Assembly: GCA_032207245.1 (NCBI GenBank)
Contig: CM063507.1
Coordinates: 90,426,305-90,490,304, forward strand
DNA: 64,000 bases
Direction: 5' to 3'
Origin: Pardosa pseudoannulata
Lineage: Eukaryota; Arthropoda; Arachnida; Araneae; Lycosidae
Part shown: one piece after another, positions 1 to 13,895 of the stretch
How the letters are laid out: every line of letters begins with the position of its first letter
Position numbering within the stretch: the stretch's first letter is position 1
The notes under the pieces: model-generated
Databases searched by the model: none
What the model saw: the letters and a program-made list of their open reading frames with translations, nothing else
What the model was told of the DNA's origin: nothing
Made by a program: the position numbers and the translations under genes

Positions 1-592
1 ATGAAATTGAAAGGGAGATTTCAAACAAAACAATTTTCTTAAGTGGGAAATTATTTACGACTTAAACTTACCAGGCGTAAAATTTTCTAACTATTTCATA
101 TGATAAAAAACTGGTCAACAAAATTATATTTCTGCTGAAATGCATTTACATTCTATGTTCTGTAATTTTTAGTACTCGAATTTTTTCTATAGTTAAGCGA
201 AGTATTTAGTTGTAATGTTAGATCGATATTTTTTTACACTTTTATCAAGGATATTTATACTTGATATTGAATTCATACAAGCATCAAACAAAAAAATATT
301 TGCGAAAAACTGTAAACATGGAAAGAAATATTTTAAAAAATATTTCATATTGTTTGAGTTAAAATATTTTTATGAAAAAATAAAATTGTTAAAGTTGTGT
401 TGTGTAGAATAACTATCATAAAGAAACATTTATTCTTTCTTTGCTCCTTACTAATGTGTGATGTAAAGGTAAATTATCAAGTTTCGTGAATAAAACAATA
501 TTTTAAACCTTTCATTATTTGGGGTCTAGCAGACCGAGACACAGGCATTACAGAATTCTTAACACATTGTGTGCGGGTACATTTCGCAGTGG

Positions 593-594
<2 letters not shown>

Positions 595-647
<53 letters not shown>

Positions 648-659
648 TATATATATATT
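595..659. repeat. TA dinucleotide microsatellite
   Basis: Nearly pure TA repeats. The flanking sequence (cattgtgtgcgggtacattt) occurs on both sides, near 565 and 700, so the expansion sits in a small local duplication that is absent from copy B. The open frame across it, rich in Tyr-Ile, is an artefact of the repeat. Confidence 0.9.
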
Positions 660-1197
660 AGAGTAAATAAAAAAGGTAAAACACTTATTCTGTTAATACA
701 TTGTGTGCGGGTACATTTCGAAGTGGAATTGTAAAGGAATCTGGCTCTTTGTGCGTCAATTTAGTTATTTAAGTAAAACTCAAAAGATCGAAAATTATTT
801 AACTTTTTAACCAATTTTTAGTATTTTATATTGAAATATATAAACAAGTATATAAATAGAAATATATAAAAAACAACCATAAGAATTTTGTAAACAAAAA
901 ATATATTTTTTAGTGGATAAATTTATAATAGTATCATAAATATGAAAAATCAAATAGAAATAGTAGTATATAGTTTTAATTTTTTCCCGTTCTGTGGTTC
1001 CGCATCGACGGATATCAAAACTAGTTTTTATTTTTCTCAACTTTCTAGAATCTGTGTAGTAGACAAGAACATTCGGATTCGTTTTCCTGTATATACCGTT
1101 ATTTTAGAACCCACCAACAAACCATGATGTTACACTTACCCGTACTAGTACGTGACCTGCGCTCAAGTACTAATCGTCAGAAAACGAACTAGTACGT

Positions 1198-1413
1198 ATG
1201 TACAATGTGTTAATACAAAAAGTAATCGTATTTTTTTATATTTTTGCTGTGCTAACGATTATTCCAGTCATTGAAATTTCTAATAGATTTCACTTTATGA
1301 TATCAATTTTATTCACATCCTCTTTCATTTCAATTGCAGTAATGCCTGAAGAATTTCTTAGTGTGAGTGGAATTTTAAAGAGTTACGGGACTATCTCAGT
1401 ATTATCTAACTAG
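1198..1413 (+). other. Short open frame shared by duplication copies A and B
   Basis: A 71-codon frame, hydrophobic in its first half (FAVLTIIPVIE) and containing SIAVMPEEFL. The same frame stays open in copy B (37710-38018, 102 codons). The differences I can see between the copies do not obviously favour third codon positions, so common descent of a repeat explains the match as well as selection does. The last codons run into the CTAG end of the Helitron at 1410. I do not recognise a family and consider it probably non-coding. Confidence 0.2.
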
Positions 1414-2598
1414 CATATAGCCCGTCCTACGACGGGATCAGTAAAATTTTTAATTTTCCAGAATTGTAAAGTACCCTATGAGGCAGGTAAATAAATATGG
1501 TTTGTTTTTTGGCTGAAAATTATAGTTTTACAAAAATAATCGATTAAAATTATCACATAAGTACCTAATCTATTATTTAAGCCAAATATAAAAAATATTA
1601 TTTACGCAATATATAAGTTCAGTGATAAAACGTATGGAAATATTACAGAAGATATTTAAATAATCTAAAATAAAGGATAAAATGAGATGGTTAAAGGAAT
1701 GACGTCATAATGCTAGAAAAAAATTGTTATTTTTACCTATTTATTATGTGATGAACTGATAAATTTAATAGCCTGCTCTTAAAAGAGGGCTTGATATAAT
1801 GGCATTAAATGCTCGAAAAGGGGGACGAGGTGAATTTCGAACGTTTTAAAGATGATAGTGTTTTTTTCTGTGATACGGCGCTTATTCATACCAATTTATT
1901 TTAGAATCTGATCTATAGTTTAGGAAAAAATAAACTTGACTCTCTTTGAATTTTGCTAACCCTAAGTCATCAAAAATCCAATATGGATGCCTCTATCCGT
2001 ACCACGTCGAACCGCTTCATAAATTCGAAGACACATAGACAGATAACTTAGGCTATTATTACATTACGAGAAAAGAGTTTGCCATAAAAAGTTGAAAAAA
2101 TAATAAAAAATTATTTTAAAATAATAAAACAACTGTAGGATTAAGAATTTAAAAGAAAAATCAGAAAATATTAAATTAATTAGACATTTAGAAAAATTTG
2201 GCTACGTCGGGGTCAGAAGCATCAACCCAACAAGTACGACGATCAAACGGGCAGAACCTCTTCCTAACGTGCTAGGCCTACTTTCGATGGTGGAAACTAA
2301 TTAGAGTATATGAGGGTCGAGTAAACACAGTCCAGTTTAAATATTACTCTGCTCCCTCTTATTCTATGCTAAATTCATATCAAGAATGAATTTAGTATAG
2401 AATAAGAGGGAGAATAAGACTTAAAATTATAGCATTAAACGCTCGAAAAAGGGGAAATGGGGTGGATTTCGAACTCGCTTTGAATATTGCTAACCCTAAC
2501 TCATAAAAAATCCAATATGGATGCCTGTATCCATTCCAGGTACAACCGCTTCATAAATTCGCGGACAGACAATTTAGGCTATTATTATATATAGGGGA
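1410..2598 (-). mobile_element. Non-autonomous Helitron (copy A)
   Basis: Read on the minus strand the element begins TCCCCTATATA and ends in CTAG. A hairpin (CCCGTC, 4-nt loop, GACGGG at about 1421-1436) lies roughly 10 nt before that terminus. The flanks are A on the 5' side and T on the 3' side with no target duplication. These are the standard Helitron hallmarks. No Rep/helicase ORF is present. Related copies are 38015-39204 (-) and 20349-21036 (+); the longer element at 14596-17973 shares the internal core around 1685-1850. Confidence 0.8.
2352..2412. repeat. 27-bp inverted repeat inside Helitron A
   Basis: The left arm at 2352-2378 and right arm at 2386-2412 are reverse complements with one mismatch, separated by a 7-nt loop. 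The equivalent hairpin in copy B is perfect. Confidence 0.9.
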
Positions 2599-3170
2599 TT
2601 CTGTTAAAATCGAAATAAGAGCATGTTACGGTAAAAAAAAAAAATCACTGAAGACTCAGACGTTAAAAATTTTTTAAGAGCTGAAATAAATTCACTTGAG
2701 GTTATTAACTGTTAATTTATAAAATGTTACGGAACTATTGCTGTGTAATAATGGGTATAAATCTATTACTTAATATTATTTTTGTAATATTTGTAATTTT
2801 TTCAATACCATGGCTCTACCATACTATGCAGAAATTGCTTTAAGGACCCATTTGGGATATTTTGGACTAATTTGAATATTAGGATTTAGTAATATGTTAG
2901 AATTAATGTTTGTTTTTTAATGGAATCTATGGGTATGAAGTTATTTTCTCCCAGTCATACACATATTGTCTGCTTGATTTCAATACATTTCCGCTATTTT
3001 CGTTAATTCAATCGTATAATATTTTGGGTTGTTATCATAGGTACATCGGTTTTGAATACACAATTCATAATGCTAACATCTGAACAATTTATGAAGAAAG
3101 CGATAGAAAACAATTAGCGAGGAAACTGAATTAAAATGCAGGGGGTATTTAAAAATTCCATTAAGTCACT
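2599..3170. repeat. Copy A sequence without genes
   Basis: AT-rich sequence matching 39205-39784. No coding, RNA or terminal-repeat signal was seen. Confidence 0.6.
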
Positions 3171-3555
3171 TCATTTATAGCTTTAAAGATTTTTTTCGCC
3201 AAGTATATATCTATATTTCTGTACAGATATATATTGATAAGGTGTACTATAGACGCATGTTTACTTCAGATACTTTGCAATAAAGTGTAGCATAATTCAG
3301 AAAATTCTGCCGTATAATGTGTTGTGCTTAATCATAGGTACATAAATTTTGAATGCACAATTCATATTACAAACATTAGAACAATTTTTGAAGTAAGATG
3401 ACCAAAACATTAACGAGGAAACGGTGAATAGAATTGCAGGTGGTATTATATCCGCTAATCTGTTAGGGTCAATATGACCGGAAATTTATATGTCCATAAA
3501 AAAAGCTAACACACGGGTATTTTCACGAGAGTTCTTGAAATCGTTGGTAAATAAC
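3171..3555 (+). repeat. 385-bp direct repeat, first copy
   Basis: Closely matches 4091-4475, from tcatttatagctttaaag to ttggtaaataaca. A third copy lies in duplication B at about 39786-40166. Copies 1 and 3 continue identically into tacatacgtactcc, whereas the 4091 copy is cut exactly at ataaca, where the Polinton begins. Confidence 0.85.
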
Positions 3556-4090
3556 ATACATACGTACTCCTAGAGGGATTTACGGCTATTCGCTTTCCTA
3601 AGAGATTGTTTTCAATATATACTTAACACTTGGCATGCGAGTATACTTCACCGCCAACTTGTGCGTGCAGCGGGCGTATTTTTGTGTACCACGCGAAAGT
3701 TTAATTATTCAGAAAAATCGCAGTCAATCGAAAACGACTTTGTTTTTAGGAACTACACTTTTTTTTAATTTTACACTTTAATATATATTGTATGATTATT
3801 TAACAAAAAAACAAACAATATTTTTACGAAATCACAAAAATAAACCATTTTTATAATGAAAGCCAGATAGTCTGTCAGCGCCGATTTCTTCATCTCTATC
3901 TTTGTCACGACGGCCCATTTTACTAATTAATTCAACAATAAAAAACCAATCTTCAAATTCCGAAACTCGAGGGATCCTCTACGGAGACAATGCAGAATAA
4001 AATTAGTTTTTACGATGACCACATGGGCAAATTAACTTACTAATTTTCTAAAGAAGTTTAAGTTTCAATCAGTATTCATTTAAGTTTTAT
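3556..4090 (+). repeat. Copy A sequence between the two 385-bp repeats
   Basis: Matches 40167-40893. It contains a short frame from ATG 3990 (MQNKISFYDDHMGKL) that stops early here but continues for 30 codons in copy B (40804-40896). No other feature was found. Confidence 0.6.
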
Positions 4091-4475
4091 TCATTTATAG
4101 CTTTAAAGAATATTTTCGCCAAGTACATATCTATATTTCTGTACAGATATATATTGATAAGGTGCACTACAAATGCATGTTTACTTTAGATACTTTGCAA
4201 TAAATGGTAGCATAATTCAGAAAATTCTGTCGTATAATGTGTTGTACATAATCATAGGTTTATAAGTTTTGAATACACAATTCATATAACAAACATTATA
4301 ACAATTTTTGAAGTAAGATGACCAAAACATTAACAATTAAATGGTGAATAGAATTGCAGGTGGTATTATATCGGCTAATCTGTTAGAGTCAATATGACCG
4401 GGAATTTATATGTCCATAAAAAAGGTAATACAGGGGTATTTTCATGAGAGTTCTTGAAATCGTTGGTAAATAACA
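4091..4475 (+). repeat. 385-bp direct repeat, second copy
   Basis: Second copy of 3171-3555 with scattered substitutions. Its right edge coincides with the left end of the Polinton, which suggests the Polinton integrated into, or recombined at, this repeat. Confidence 0.8.
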
Positions 4476-4500
4476 GTAGTAACTAGTATTCCATATTCAG

Positions 4501-7895
<3,395 letters not shown>

Positions 7896-8053
7896 TATTT
7901 ATGATTCAATAAAATATTTTATTTTATTTTAATCTTGTCTGTTCTTTGTTTTTTTTTCTATAAATAGTTCTACAATTTTAAGATTTTTTCATTTAGCATA
8001 AAAATTGAACATTTGTAAGTAGTCTTTATTTCAGATATATTTTAGGAGTTTAT

Positions 8054-8661
8054 ATGGCGCTACAACGACTTAGACATCCATCAAGCATATTAATATCTGG
8101 TCCAACTGGTTCAGTTAAGACTGTATATGTGCAGAATCTCAAACAGTACAGGATGTTCGATCCTATGTCTAAGCATATCTTATATTGTTACGGAGCTTTC
8201 CAACCTCTATTTGGTACTCTTAAAAACGTAGAGTTTATATAAGGACTTCCTTCTAACATGAATTCTCTCCAAAATGCCCTTATTATTGTGGGCGATTTAT
8301 TGTCTGAGGTCGGCAGTGATTCCCGTATCAGTAAGCTTTTTACAAAAGGTAGTCACCACAGGAATCTGTTATATTCATAGTGCAAAATCTTTTTCATCAG
8401 GCTAAAGAAATGCGCACAATTCACATGCGCACTTAATATTTGGTTCTGTATAAAAACCCCAGAGATAAAAGTCAAATTATGCATTTAGCTAGACAGATGT
8501 TTCTAGGAAAATCTAAAGATCTTCAGGAAATATTCCAGGACGCGACGACCCCTACTTATGGATTATTGTTCATAGATTTTAGACCGGAAACTGAGGAAAG
8601 ACTGCGCTTGCGTACAGGCATTTTTTCTGGAGATAATTGTTATGTGTACGAGCCTCGTTAG
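8054..8661 (+). pseudogene. Polinton packaging ATPase (HerA/FtsK-like) pseudogene
   Basis: In the family this ATPase pumps DNA into capsids. Its N-terminus RLRHPSSILISGPTG is followed by a degenerate Walker A (GPTGSVKT, 8099-8122) and Walker B (LIIVGDLLSE, 8282-8311). The conserved downstream blocks are LFTKGSHHRN (about 8336-8365), KNPRDKSQIMHLARQM (about 8451) and the C-terminal RLRTGIF...VYEPR ending at 8661. Breaks are an in-frame TAA at 8240-8242, a frameshift near 8372-8385, and a TAA at about 8437. The Walker A glycine before Lys is valine and the first Walker B aspartate is glycine, so the product would be inactive even with the frame restored. It lies about 160 bp downstream of the polymerase on the same strand. 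Confidence 0.85.
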
Positions 8662-8747
8662 TCATTTGTGCTCTAGTCTTTTTTGGAGTAACATGTCTGT
8701 GGCAGTAGTCGAATTAGAGGGGTTTCACTTACACCCTCATACCTATA

Positions 8748-9074
8748 TCATAAAAGAATTAAATTTCTACAATGTAAATCGAGGCTATCACAGTCGGTGG
8801 CTATTTCTTCCTCCCTGTTCCTGGAAACATTTATCGTCCAAACAAAACAAAACTTACGCATGGTTGACACTAAACTGTCATGTGTTAAGCTGTGAAAGCG
8901 GCGAACTGCCGCTATACAATTCCCTTTAACTATTTTCACTTTCACGTACAACTGTGTCTGAGACAAATCGAGGTAATCTTCTTCGCTCCACTGGATGAAA
9001 TTCAGTCTACTGGCTGATTTCAATAACGGTTTGCATAGGAGGTAAAGTAAAGAGATTGGGTTCTGATTTTGCAC
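8748..9074 (-). pseudogene. Polinton capsid-protein N-terminal fragment
   Basis: The segment SEEDYLDLSQTQLYVKVKIV resembles the N-terminal part of the Polinton structural protein often annotated as F54H12.2-like, which I associate with the capsid. Only about 60-100 residues remain and the last part is in other frames, so most of the gene is deleted. It is convergent with the ATPase gene, as in other Polintons. Assignment to the major rather than a minor capsid protein is from memory of the family. Confidence 0.55.
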
Positions 9075-9107
9075 ATTCTACAAAATCTTTTAACAGGAAA
9101 GTCATGA

Positions 9108-9515
9108 TTAAGGATCTAAAATATCACGTCCTTGCACTTTCCGTATCTTTGAACGAATGACATGTTTAGAGACTTTGCGCTTCCTTTTAAACCTTCCGTG
9201 TCCTATCATCTCGTCAGCTTTCTTTAACGCTCTTCTGGCCAATAATTTCCTTGCTTCTTTAGATCTAGTTTTTAGTGATGATTTTAAATTTTCCTCTGAT
9301 AGCATATCATTAGCTATCAGTGATCCAGTTTTTAAAGCTTCTTTCCCTACTGCTTTAGCACCACTTTTTAAAAAGGGCAAAGCGCTACAGAAAAGTTTTG
9401 CAAAAAAACACCAATTCCGTATCCCTTTTGTAATGAAATGCCTTGATAGTAGGGCATGCCATTTCCAGTCTGCCCCACATAATAATCCTCAAACGATTTC
9501 GTACAGCAAGTGTAA
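9108..9515 (-). pseudogene. Polinton small basic glycine-rich protein (pX-like)
   Basis: The N-terminal part reads DYYVGQTGNGMPYYQG and KGYGIGVF. After a one-base shift in a T/A run near 9398-9410 it continues as LPFLKSGAKAVGKEALKTG, then a Lys/Arg-rich tail (GRFKRKRKVSKH). This layout matches the small basic protein found between capsid genes in arthropod Polintons, thought to be a minor core or virion protein. The 9108-9380 part is open for 90 codons. Upstream, the frame appears to run into sequence left over from the neighbouring penton-like gene, which indicates a deletion junction. Function is inferred only. Confidence 0.6.
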
Positions 9516-9576
9516 GAAACCAGCATCGCTGCAGTTTGTTTCACAAATGAAATAAAATTTTCTGTGACTCGTTTAT

Positions 9577-9990
9577 TTATATAATTTGTCTCAGGCGAAA
9601 ATGAAGTACCAGGTAAACTTTGCCTCTTTCGAAATTACAAATTTTCGTTTTAATGGTGACTCTTTTCGCTACCGGGTTATAGGAAAACTCGATTTTGTTT
9701 TTATGGGATGATGAAGTCATTGCTTTTAATAAATCGGGTACAGTTTCGTAGCAACCGAAGGGAATCCGACGACCTTGCAAAATATCATTATCCAATTGAA
9801 AACCAAACAAATTATTTTCTTTCTGGATATTATACCAAGTATGGGGAAAAATAATATCCACTAAACTCACTTCCCATTGTCTTTGATTTATATGTATGGG
9901 TGAAGATAACTGCGTAGTAAAATGGGATATTTTATTCTCGGGAAAAAAATGTTTAGAGCTGTCACTGATGAGTGTCACGTAAAACAACAT
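9577..9990 (-). pseudogene. Polinton penton-like minor capsid protein, truncated
   Basis: A 137-codon open frame starting MLFYVTLISDSSKHFFPENK with LVDIIFPHTWYNIQ. These are hallmarks of the Polinton protein compared with penton-type minor capsid proteins (FYVTL...SNSS...PHTWYN). The family protein is considerably longer; here the middle and C-terminal parts are missing, and the frame runs through a junction near 9577-9600 toward the small basic gene. The start chosen is the first Met, which matches the family N-terminus. Confidence 0.65.
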
Positions 9991-10025
9991 CTTGGCAACT
10001 GGTATAGGATGTAGATATTAAATCA

Positions 10026-11044
10026 TTTTTATATTTAGCACCCACCTGTTAAATTTGTCGGGTTATCCCTGAAATTTAACTAAGTATTCCGTTTTTCCGG
10101 AACATTTTCTAGTTTTCAATACCTTCTCTACAGGATAATATCCCGAATGGGCTACTTTTTGAAGTTCCTGCTCATAAAACGTACCTTTGTTCACTTCTCC
10201 TGCTAAATCTTTTAACTTATAAACTACCGGATGTCTTTGTAAAATCTTATCCACAGTAAATATTTCTCGCTTCCAGTTTTGCTCATAGCCTTTTTCAAAA
10301 CGCAACTTTTCTTTACTAATTCGCACTGTATCTCCTCATTTTAATGCCATAGGCTGTCCGTACAAAGTATTCCAAACATCTTGTTGATTTTCTACGGTAA
10401 CCGAACCTGGTTCCCTTCGAATGCTTCGATGCCAAGTATGATTATAAGTATACAAGAATTTATCTATTACGTCAATATAGCGCTTGGTATTCAATTCTGT
10501 AAAATATTTCCACATTTTTGTTTTCAAAGTTCGATTGAAACGCTCTACTACCGGTGATTTTATATCATTATGTGTCGTGAAAAAATAAACATTATTCTTT
10601 TTTTAAAAAAGACTGAAAAATTTTATTCGTAAATTATTTTCCTGCATCCGTTTGTAAATTTTCAGGTTTTCGTTTAAATATTTTTTCAAAAGCTAAAACT
10701 ATGGCATTGGACTTTTTATCTTTCAAAGGTATGAACCACGCATATTTCGATAAGATATCAATACATGTCAGTAAGTATATACAACCATCGTTATAAGAAG
10801 CTAGAGACTGCATATCCACTAAGTCTGCCTGAAATTGGTCATCCAAACTTCCCACAATTACTCTATTTCTCAGAAACTTCTTTCTCAAAGGCTTATGTAA
10901 AGTATAAGAATCTTTCGTTTGTAACCATTTCTTAACATTCCTTGCATTTACTTTCCATTTTAAAACCCGATGTAAAGCAGTGACACCACCAAAACTAGCG
11001 GGATGCTTAGAATTTCTATACGTACTAGACAGAAGTTTTTTCAT
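10026..11044 (-). pseudogene. Polinton integrase with C-terminal chromodomain, pseudogene
   Basis: The start contains KHPASFGGVTALHRVLK and YTLHKPLRKKFLRNRV. The catalytic core shows the first Asp in FQADLVDM, the second in LQTDAG, and the Glu in SPVVERFNRT (about 10540). The C-terminal part has an SH3-like stretch and a chromodomain-type segment (YPVEKVLKTRKCSGKTEYLV). Breaks are stops and shifts between 10560 and 10634, a TGA near 10335, and a TAA near 10063 where the chromodomain expects Trp. In Polintons this enzyme inserts the element into the genome. Its place at the end opposite the polymerase fits the family layout. Confidence 0.88.
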
Positions 11045-11257
11045 TTCTTAGAAGACAAAAAGTACGTGTGTTTATACAGCAAAAAGTTCACGTATAATGT
11101 TAAAATTCAATTAAGCTACAAATATTTATACATAATAAGTGTCTTCAGATGCAAAGGAAATAATTTCAGTTACTTAAAAACAAAAAACAGAACTCATAAA
11201 AACATGCAAAATATATAAGAAAATAAAATTTTTTATTCAGATAAACTATCTAAAAAG

Positions 11258-12165
11258 TCACAATACCAATATAATCATTTTGAATACATTCAAAAAAAAA
11301 TCTTTTGTTACAACAGTATCAAAAAACTCGGCAAACGTAGTGTCTATATCACAATTATGATATTCTTTTACAAAGTGTTTTGCAACATCACACATATTCA
11401 TACTAAATAGAGCACGCTCAAAATACTCGTCATATTTCAGTTCTCAATTTCTGGAACAATCATGCATGAAATGAGTATTAAAATTGAAATGCGGAAGGTC
11501 CGAAATGTCGAAGAGTTCGTTAATTTTTTCAGATAAAAAATAGGTAAAACTTACCCAAAGATGGCTTCAGCTCACGATTGCAAACAATTTGATGTGCATT
11601 TTCTTTATCCTGCTGGATCACACCGAGTTCTTTTTGCGATAGCATTAAATAAGTCACTTCTAATGAGGTACTCTTTACGTTTTCAGTGATATTGGGTATA
11701 TCCAGTAAAAGTTTATGGAACTGTTTGCTGTCGATTTTTAGGATGGGATGAACGCACTCAAAACTCATATGTTTTATTTGGAATATTCTCTGGACGGCAA
11801 ACCACTGCACGTTGTCTATCTTTTTCTGAGACACACAAATATTTTCGATAATAATTGGACACAACTTGGGGTTTTCAGCTATCTCTCGCAGACGATCACA
11901 GAATGTAAGACAGACACTTGGTTTCATGCAGATACCTAACTTCGTTGGACGATAATCATCAACTGGAAGACAGACATATTTCCTCGAATGGATTCTTGTT
12001 TATCCGTTGTATTCCGAATAAGTCGTCATGAATATGCATATGGTTCGAAGGAATAGATCGTTGCTTGGAACTGGAATTACATGGCTTATTTATCTGTAGA
12101 AAATCCGTAGCATGTTTTTTAACTGCTGGCTGTCCGGAATTAAAACTATCAAAAGCACGTTTCAT
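11258..12165 (-). pseudogene. Unrecognised gene next to the Polinton integrase
   Basis: About 300 codons in three consecutive pieces. Piece one starts at ATG 12163-12165 (MKRAFDSFNSGQPAVKK). After a one-base shift near 11965 piece two includes CPIIIENICVSQKKIDNVQW. After another shift near 11535 piece three runs to a stop at 11258 with an internal TGA near 11443. The middle piece is globular-looking with many Cys, Ile and Leu. I do not recognise it. Position, strand and degree of decay match the rest of the Polinton, so it is probably an accessory gene of the element. A GGTAAGT resembling a splice donor near 11552 is an alternative explanation for the second break. Confidence 0.5.
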
Positions 12166-12796
12166 CTTATAACTCTAATCGGACAGAAAAAAAAAGTTTT
12201 CTCGTCGAAGTAAGGCATGTACCAAGTATGCGAATGATACTTTCAACACGAACAGTTAATTCTTCAGGACTGCATTGCCATTCCACAATAACTAAATTAT
12301 TTTACCCTATCTATTTCACTTCTTTTCATACCTCCGTATATTTCAATATCTCTTTCCCGTCTGCTGACTGGTCAGCCATAGGTGACGTCAACCAGTATTG
12401 CACTCGACAGGTGCACCACAAAACCAGACTTGTCTCTGACGTTACTCAACAGGTGCAGGACAGGCTGAGACATGAGAAGATTTGTGTTGCCACTCCAGGG
12501 AAACTAAACTTTACTATCATCACGTGCTATCCTAAAACATCTCCAGAAAAATGACATGCCGTTCTCACAAAAATTCAAACTTAATAGAAGGAGAATAACA
12601 ACTCAACTGTTAACTCCATGGTTTTTATTCCTCTTAACAGAAAGAGGAATGAATGCCACGTGGTATCCGCAATCATTTTTTCGAAAAAATTCGAAGTCCC
12701 GAAAAGGGCCGCAGATTACTCCGAGGTCACGTGACGTCATGACCATGCCCCCTTCTATTGTATTCGCCAGAGTGACAGGGTTGCAGGGTTACTACT
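12166..12796. other. Right terminal region of the Polinton
   Basis: No recognisable gene. The composition is less AT-rich than the surroundings, with a palindromic GTGACGTCA-like cluster (about 12728-12741: cacgtgacgtcatgac). It ends in GTTACTACT at 12788-12796, the inverse of AGTAGTAAC at the left end. A 108-codon frame (12228-12554) has no recognisable domain. Confidence 0.45.
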
Positions 12797-13895
12797 CTTG
12801 GTGATGCCTGTTGCTCGTCGTGTTTTTTGCTCCAATATAGTTTTTCCCCCCTCAGGTAAACTGCATATTGCCACACTTGCCACAATGTTGAATTTTAAGC
12901 TTTAGTTTAGTATTATCTGCGAAATGTTTTGTTTACGTTGTTTTTGAGAAAGGAAAAATAAACTTTGATGTTTTTGAACTTACTGATCATTTTTTTTCAA
13001 ACAGATATGGCAAGTTTGCGGAACACTTGCACGATAATTGCACTGTAACTTCCATGACAAGTATGCAAGTTGGAGGTATGGTGACTTCGAAGTTTGCGTA
13101 GACTTGCTGCAGTCTTGTTTCAAACTTGCAGACTTGTCAGGCTGTACTCGCTGCAAGTTTACAGGCTTGCAAAGCAAGTCTGCTGTAAGTTTTCTTCAAA
13201 CTAAATTTACTATCTGAGATAGAGCCATCTAAGAAACGTTGAAATAATACTTTATTTAGGGAAAAAAAGATTAATACCATTGAAGATAGTTAAAATTTAT
13301 AAATCCTACACTCCAACTGCCTAAAAGGAAAAAAAAGGTATTAAAAAGAAATTTTAGAAACTCTCCAAAAAGTTGAGAAAAATTCACTAAAAAATTAAAA
13401 TTTTCAACATGCGTTTAGCATGGCTCAATACACGTGCATGAAAACGAAAACATTGCTTAGTGAATTAATAGAATTAACACATATATTTAATTTATTAGAA
13501 ATATTAGATAGTTGCAAATTATAGAGAAATGCTCCTTTAAAAAAACCCACACTTGAATAATTAAAATAAATGAATTTTAAAAGATCCATAGCAACTTGCG
13601 GAATGGCGTGTCTGCCATGTTGTCATTCTTGTCTTTGGCCGGGAAACGTTTGCGCATGCGCTCGTTATCTTAGTTCGTTCAATGATGGGAATTTTAGCTT
13701 GCTCCAAGTTTGTCATAACAAGATTGCCACAGTTTTTTAGCAAAATTCCGTTGAAAAAAAATTGGTCATTTTATGCTCCATTTAACTTGCAGGAGTTTTG
13801 CCGCAAATTTGTCCCGTCATATTTTGTTATGACAAGATATCATATAGAAAAAAAAATAAAACTTTCTGCAAGTATGCATGATATCTGGGATACTT

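Larger units (their letters stand above)
1..4080 (+). repeat. Dispersed long duplication, copy A
   Basis: This stretch matches 34591-40893 in the same orientation. Positions 1-500 pair with 34591-35095, 507-2600 with 37072-39210, and 2600-4080 with 39210-40893. Copy A lacks the TTAA element (35099-37067), the SINE (37498-37667) and a roughly 205-bp insert near 40421-40625 that copy B carries. It has a TA microsatellite that B lacks. The left limit is unknown because A begins at or before the window start. The class of the underlying repeat is not recognised; it contains a Helitron and short open frames but no clear gene. Confidence 0.85.

Noticed and set aside
519..734. 71-codon frame rich in Tyr-Ile
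   Set aside because: It is a translation of the TA microsatellite; the same applies to 6124-6441.
8642..8929. 95-codon plus-strand frame downstream of the ATPase
   Set aside because: It overlaps, antisense, the recognisable capsid remnant and has no domain of its own.
9157..9555. 132-codon plus-strand frame
   Set aside because: Antisense shadow of the small basic Polinton gene, whose minus-strand reading matches the family.
12228..12554. 108-codon plus-strand frame at the right end of the Polinton, considered as the missing protease
   Set aside because: No His-Asp/Glu-Cys protease pattern and no similarity to adenain-type sequences that I can see.
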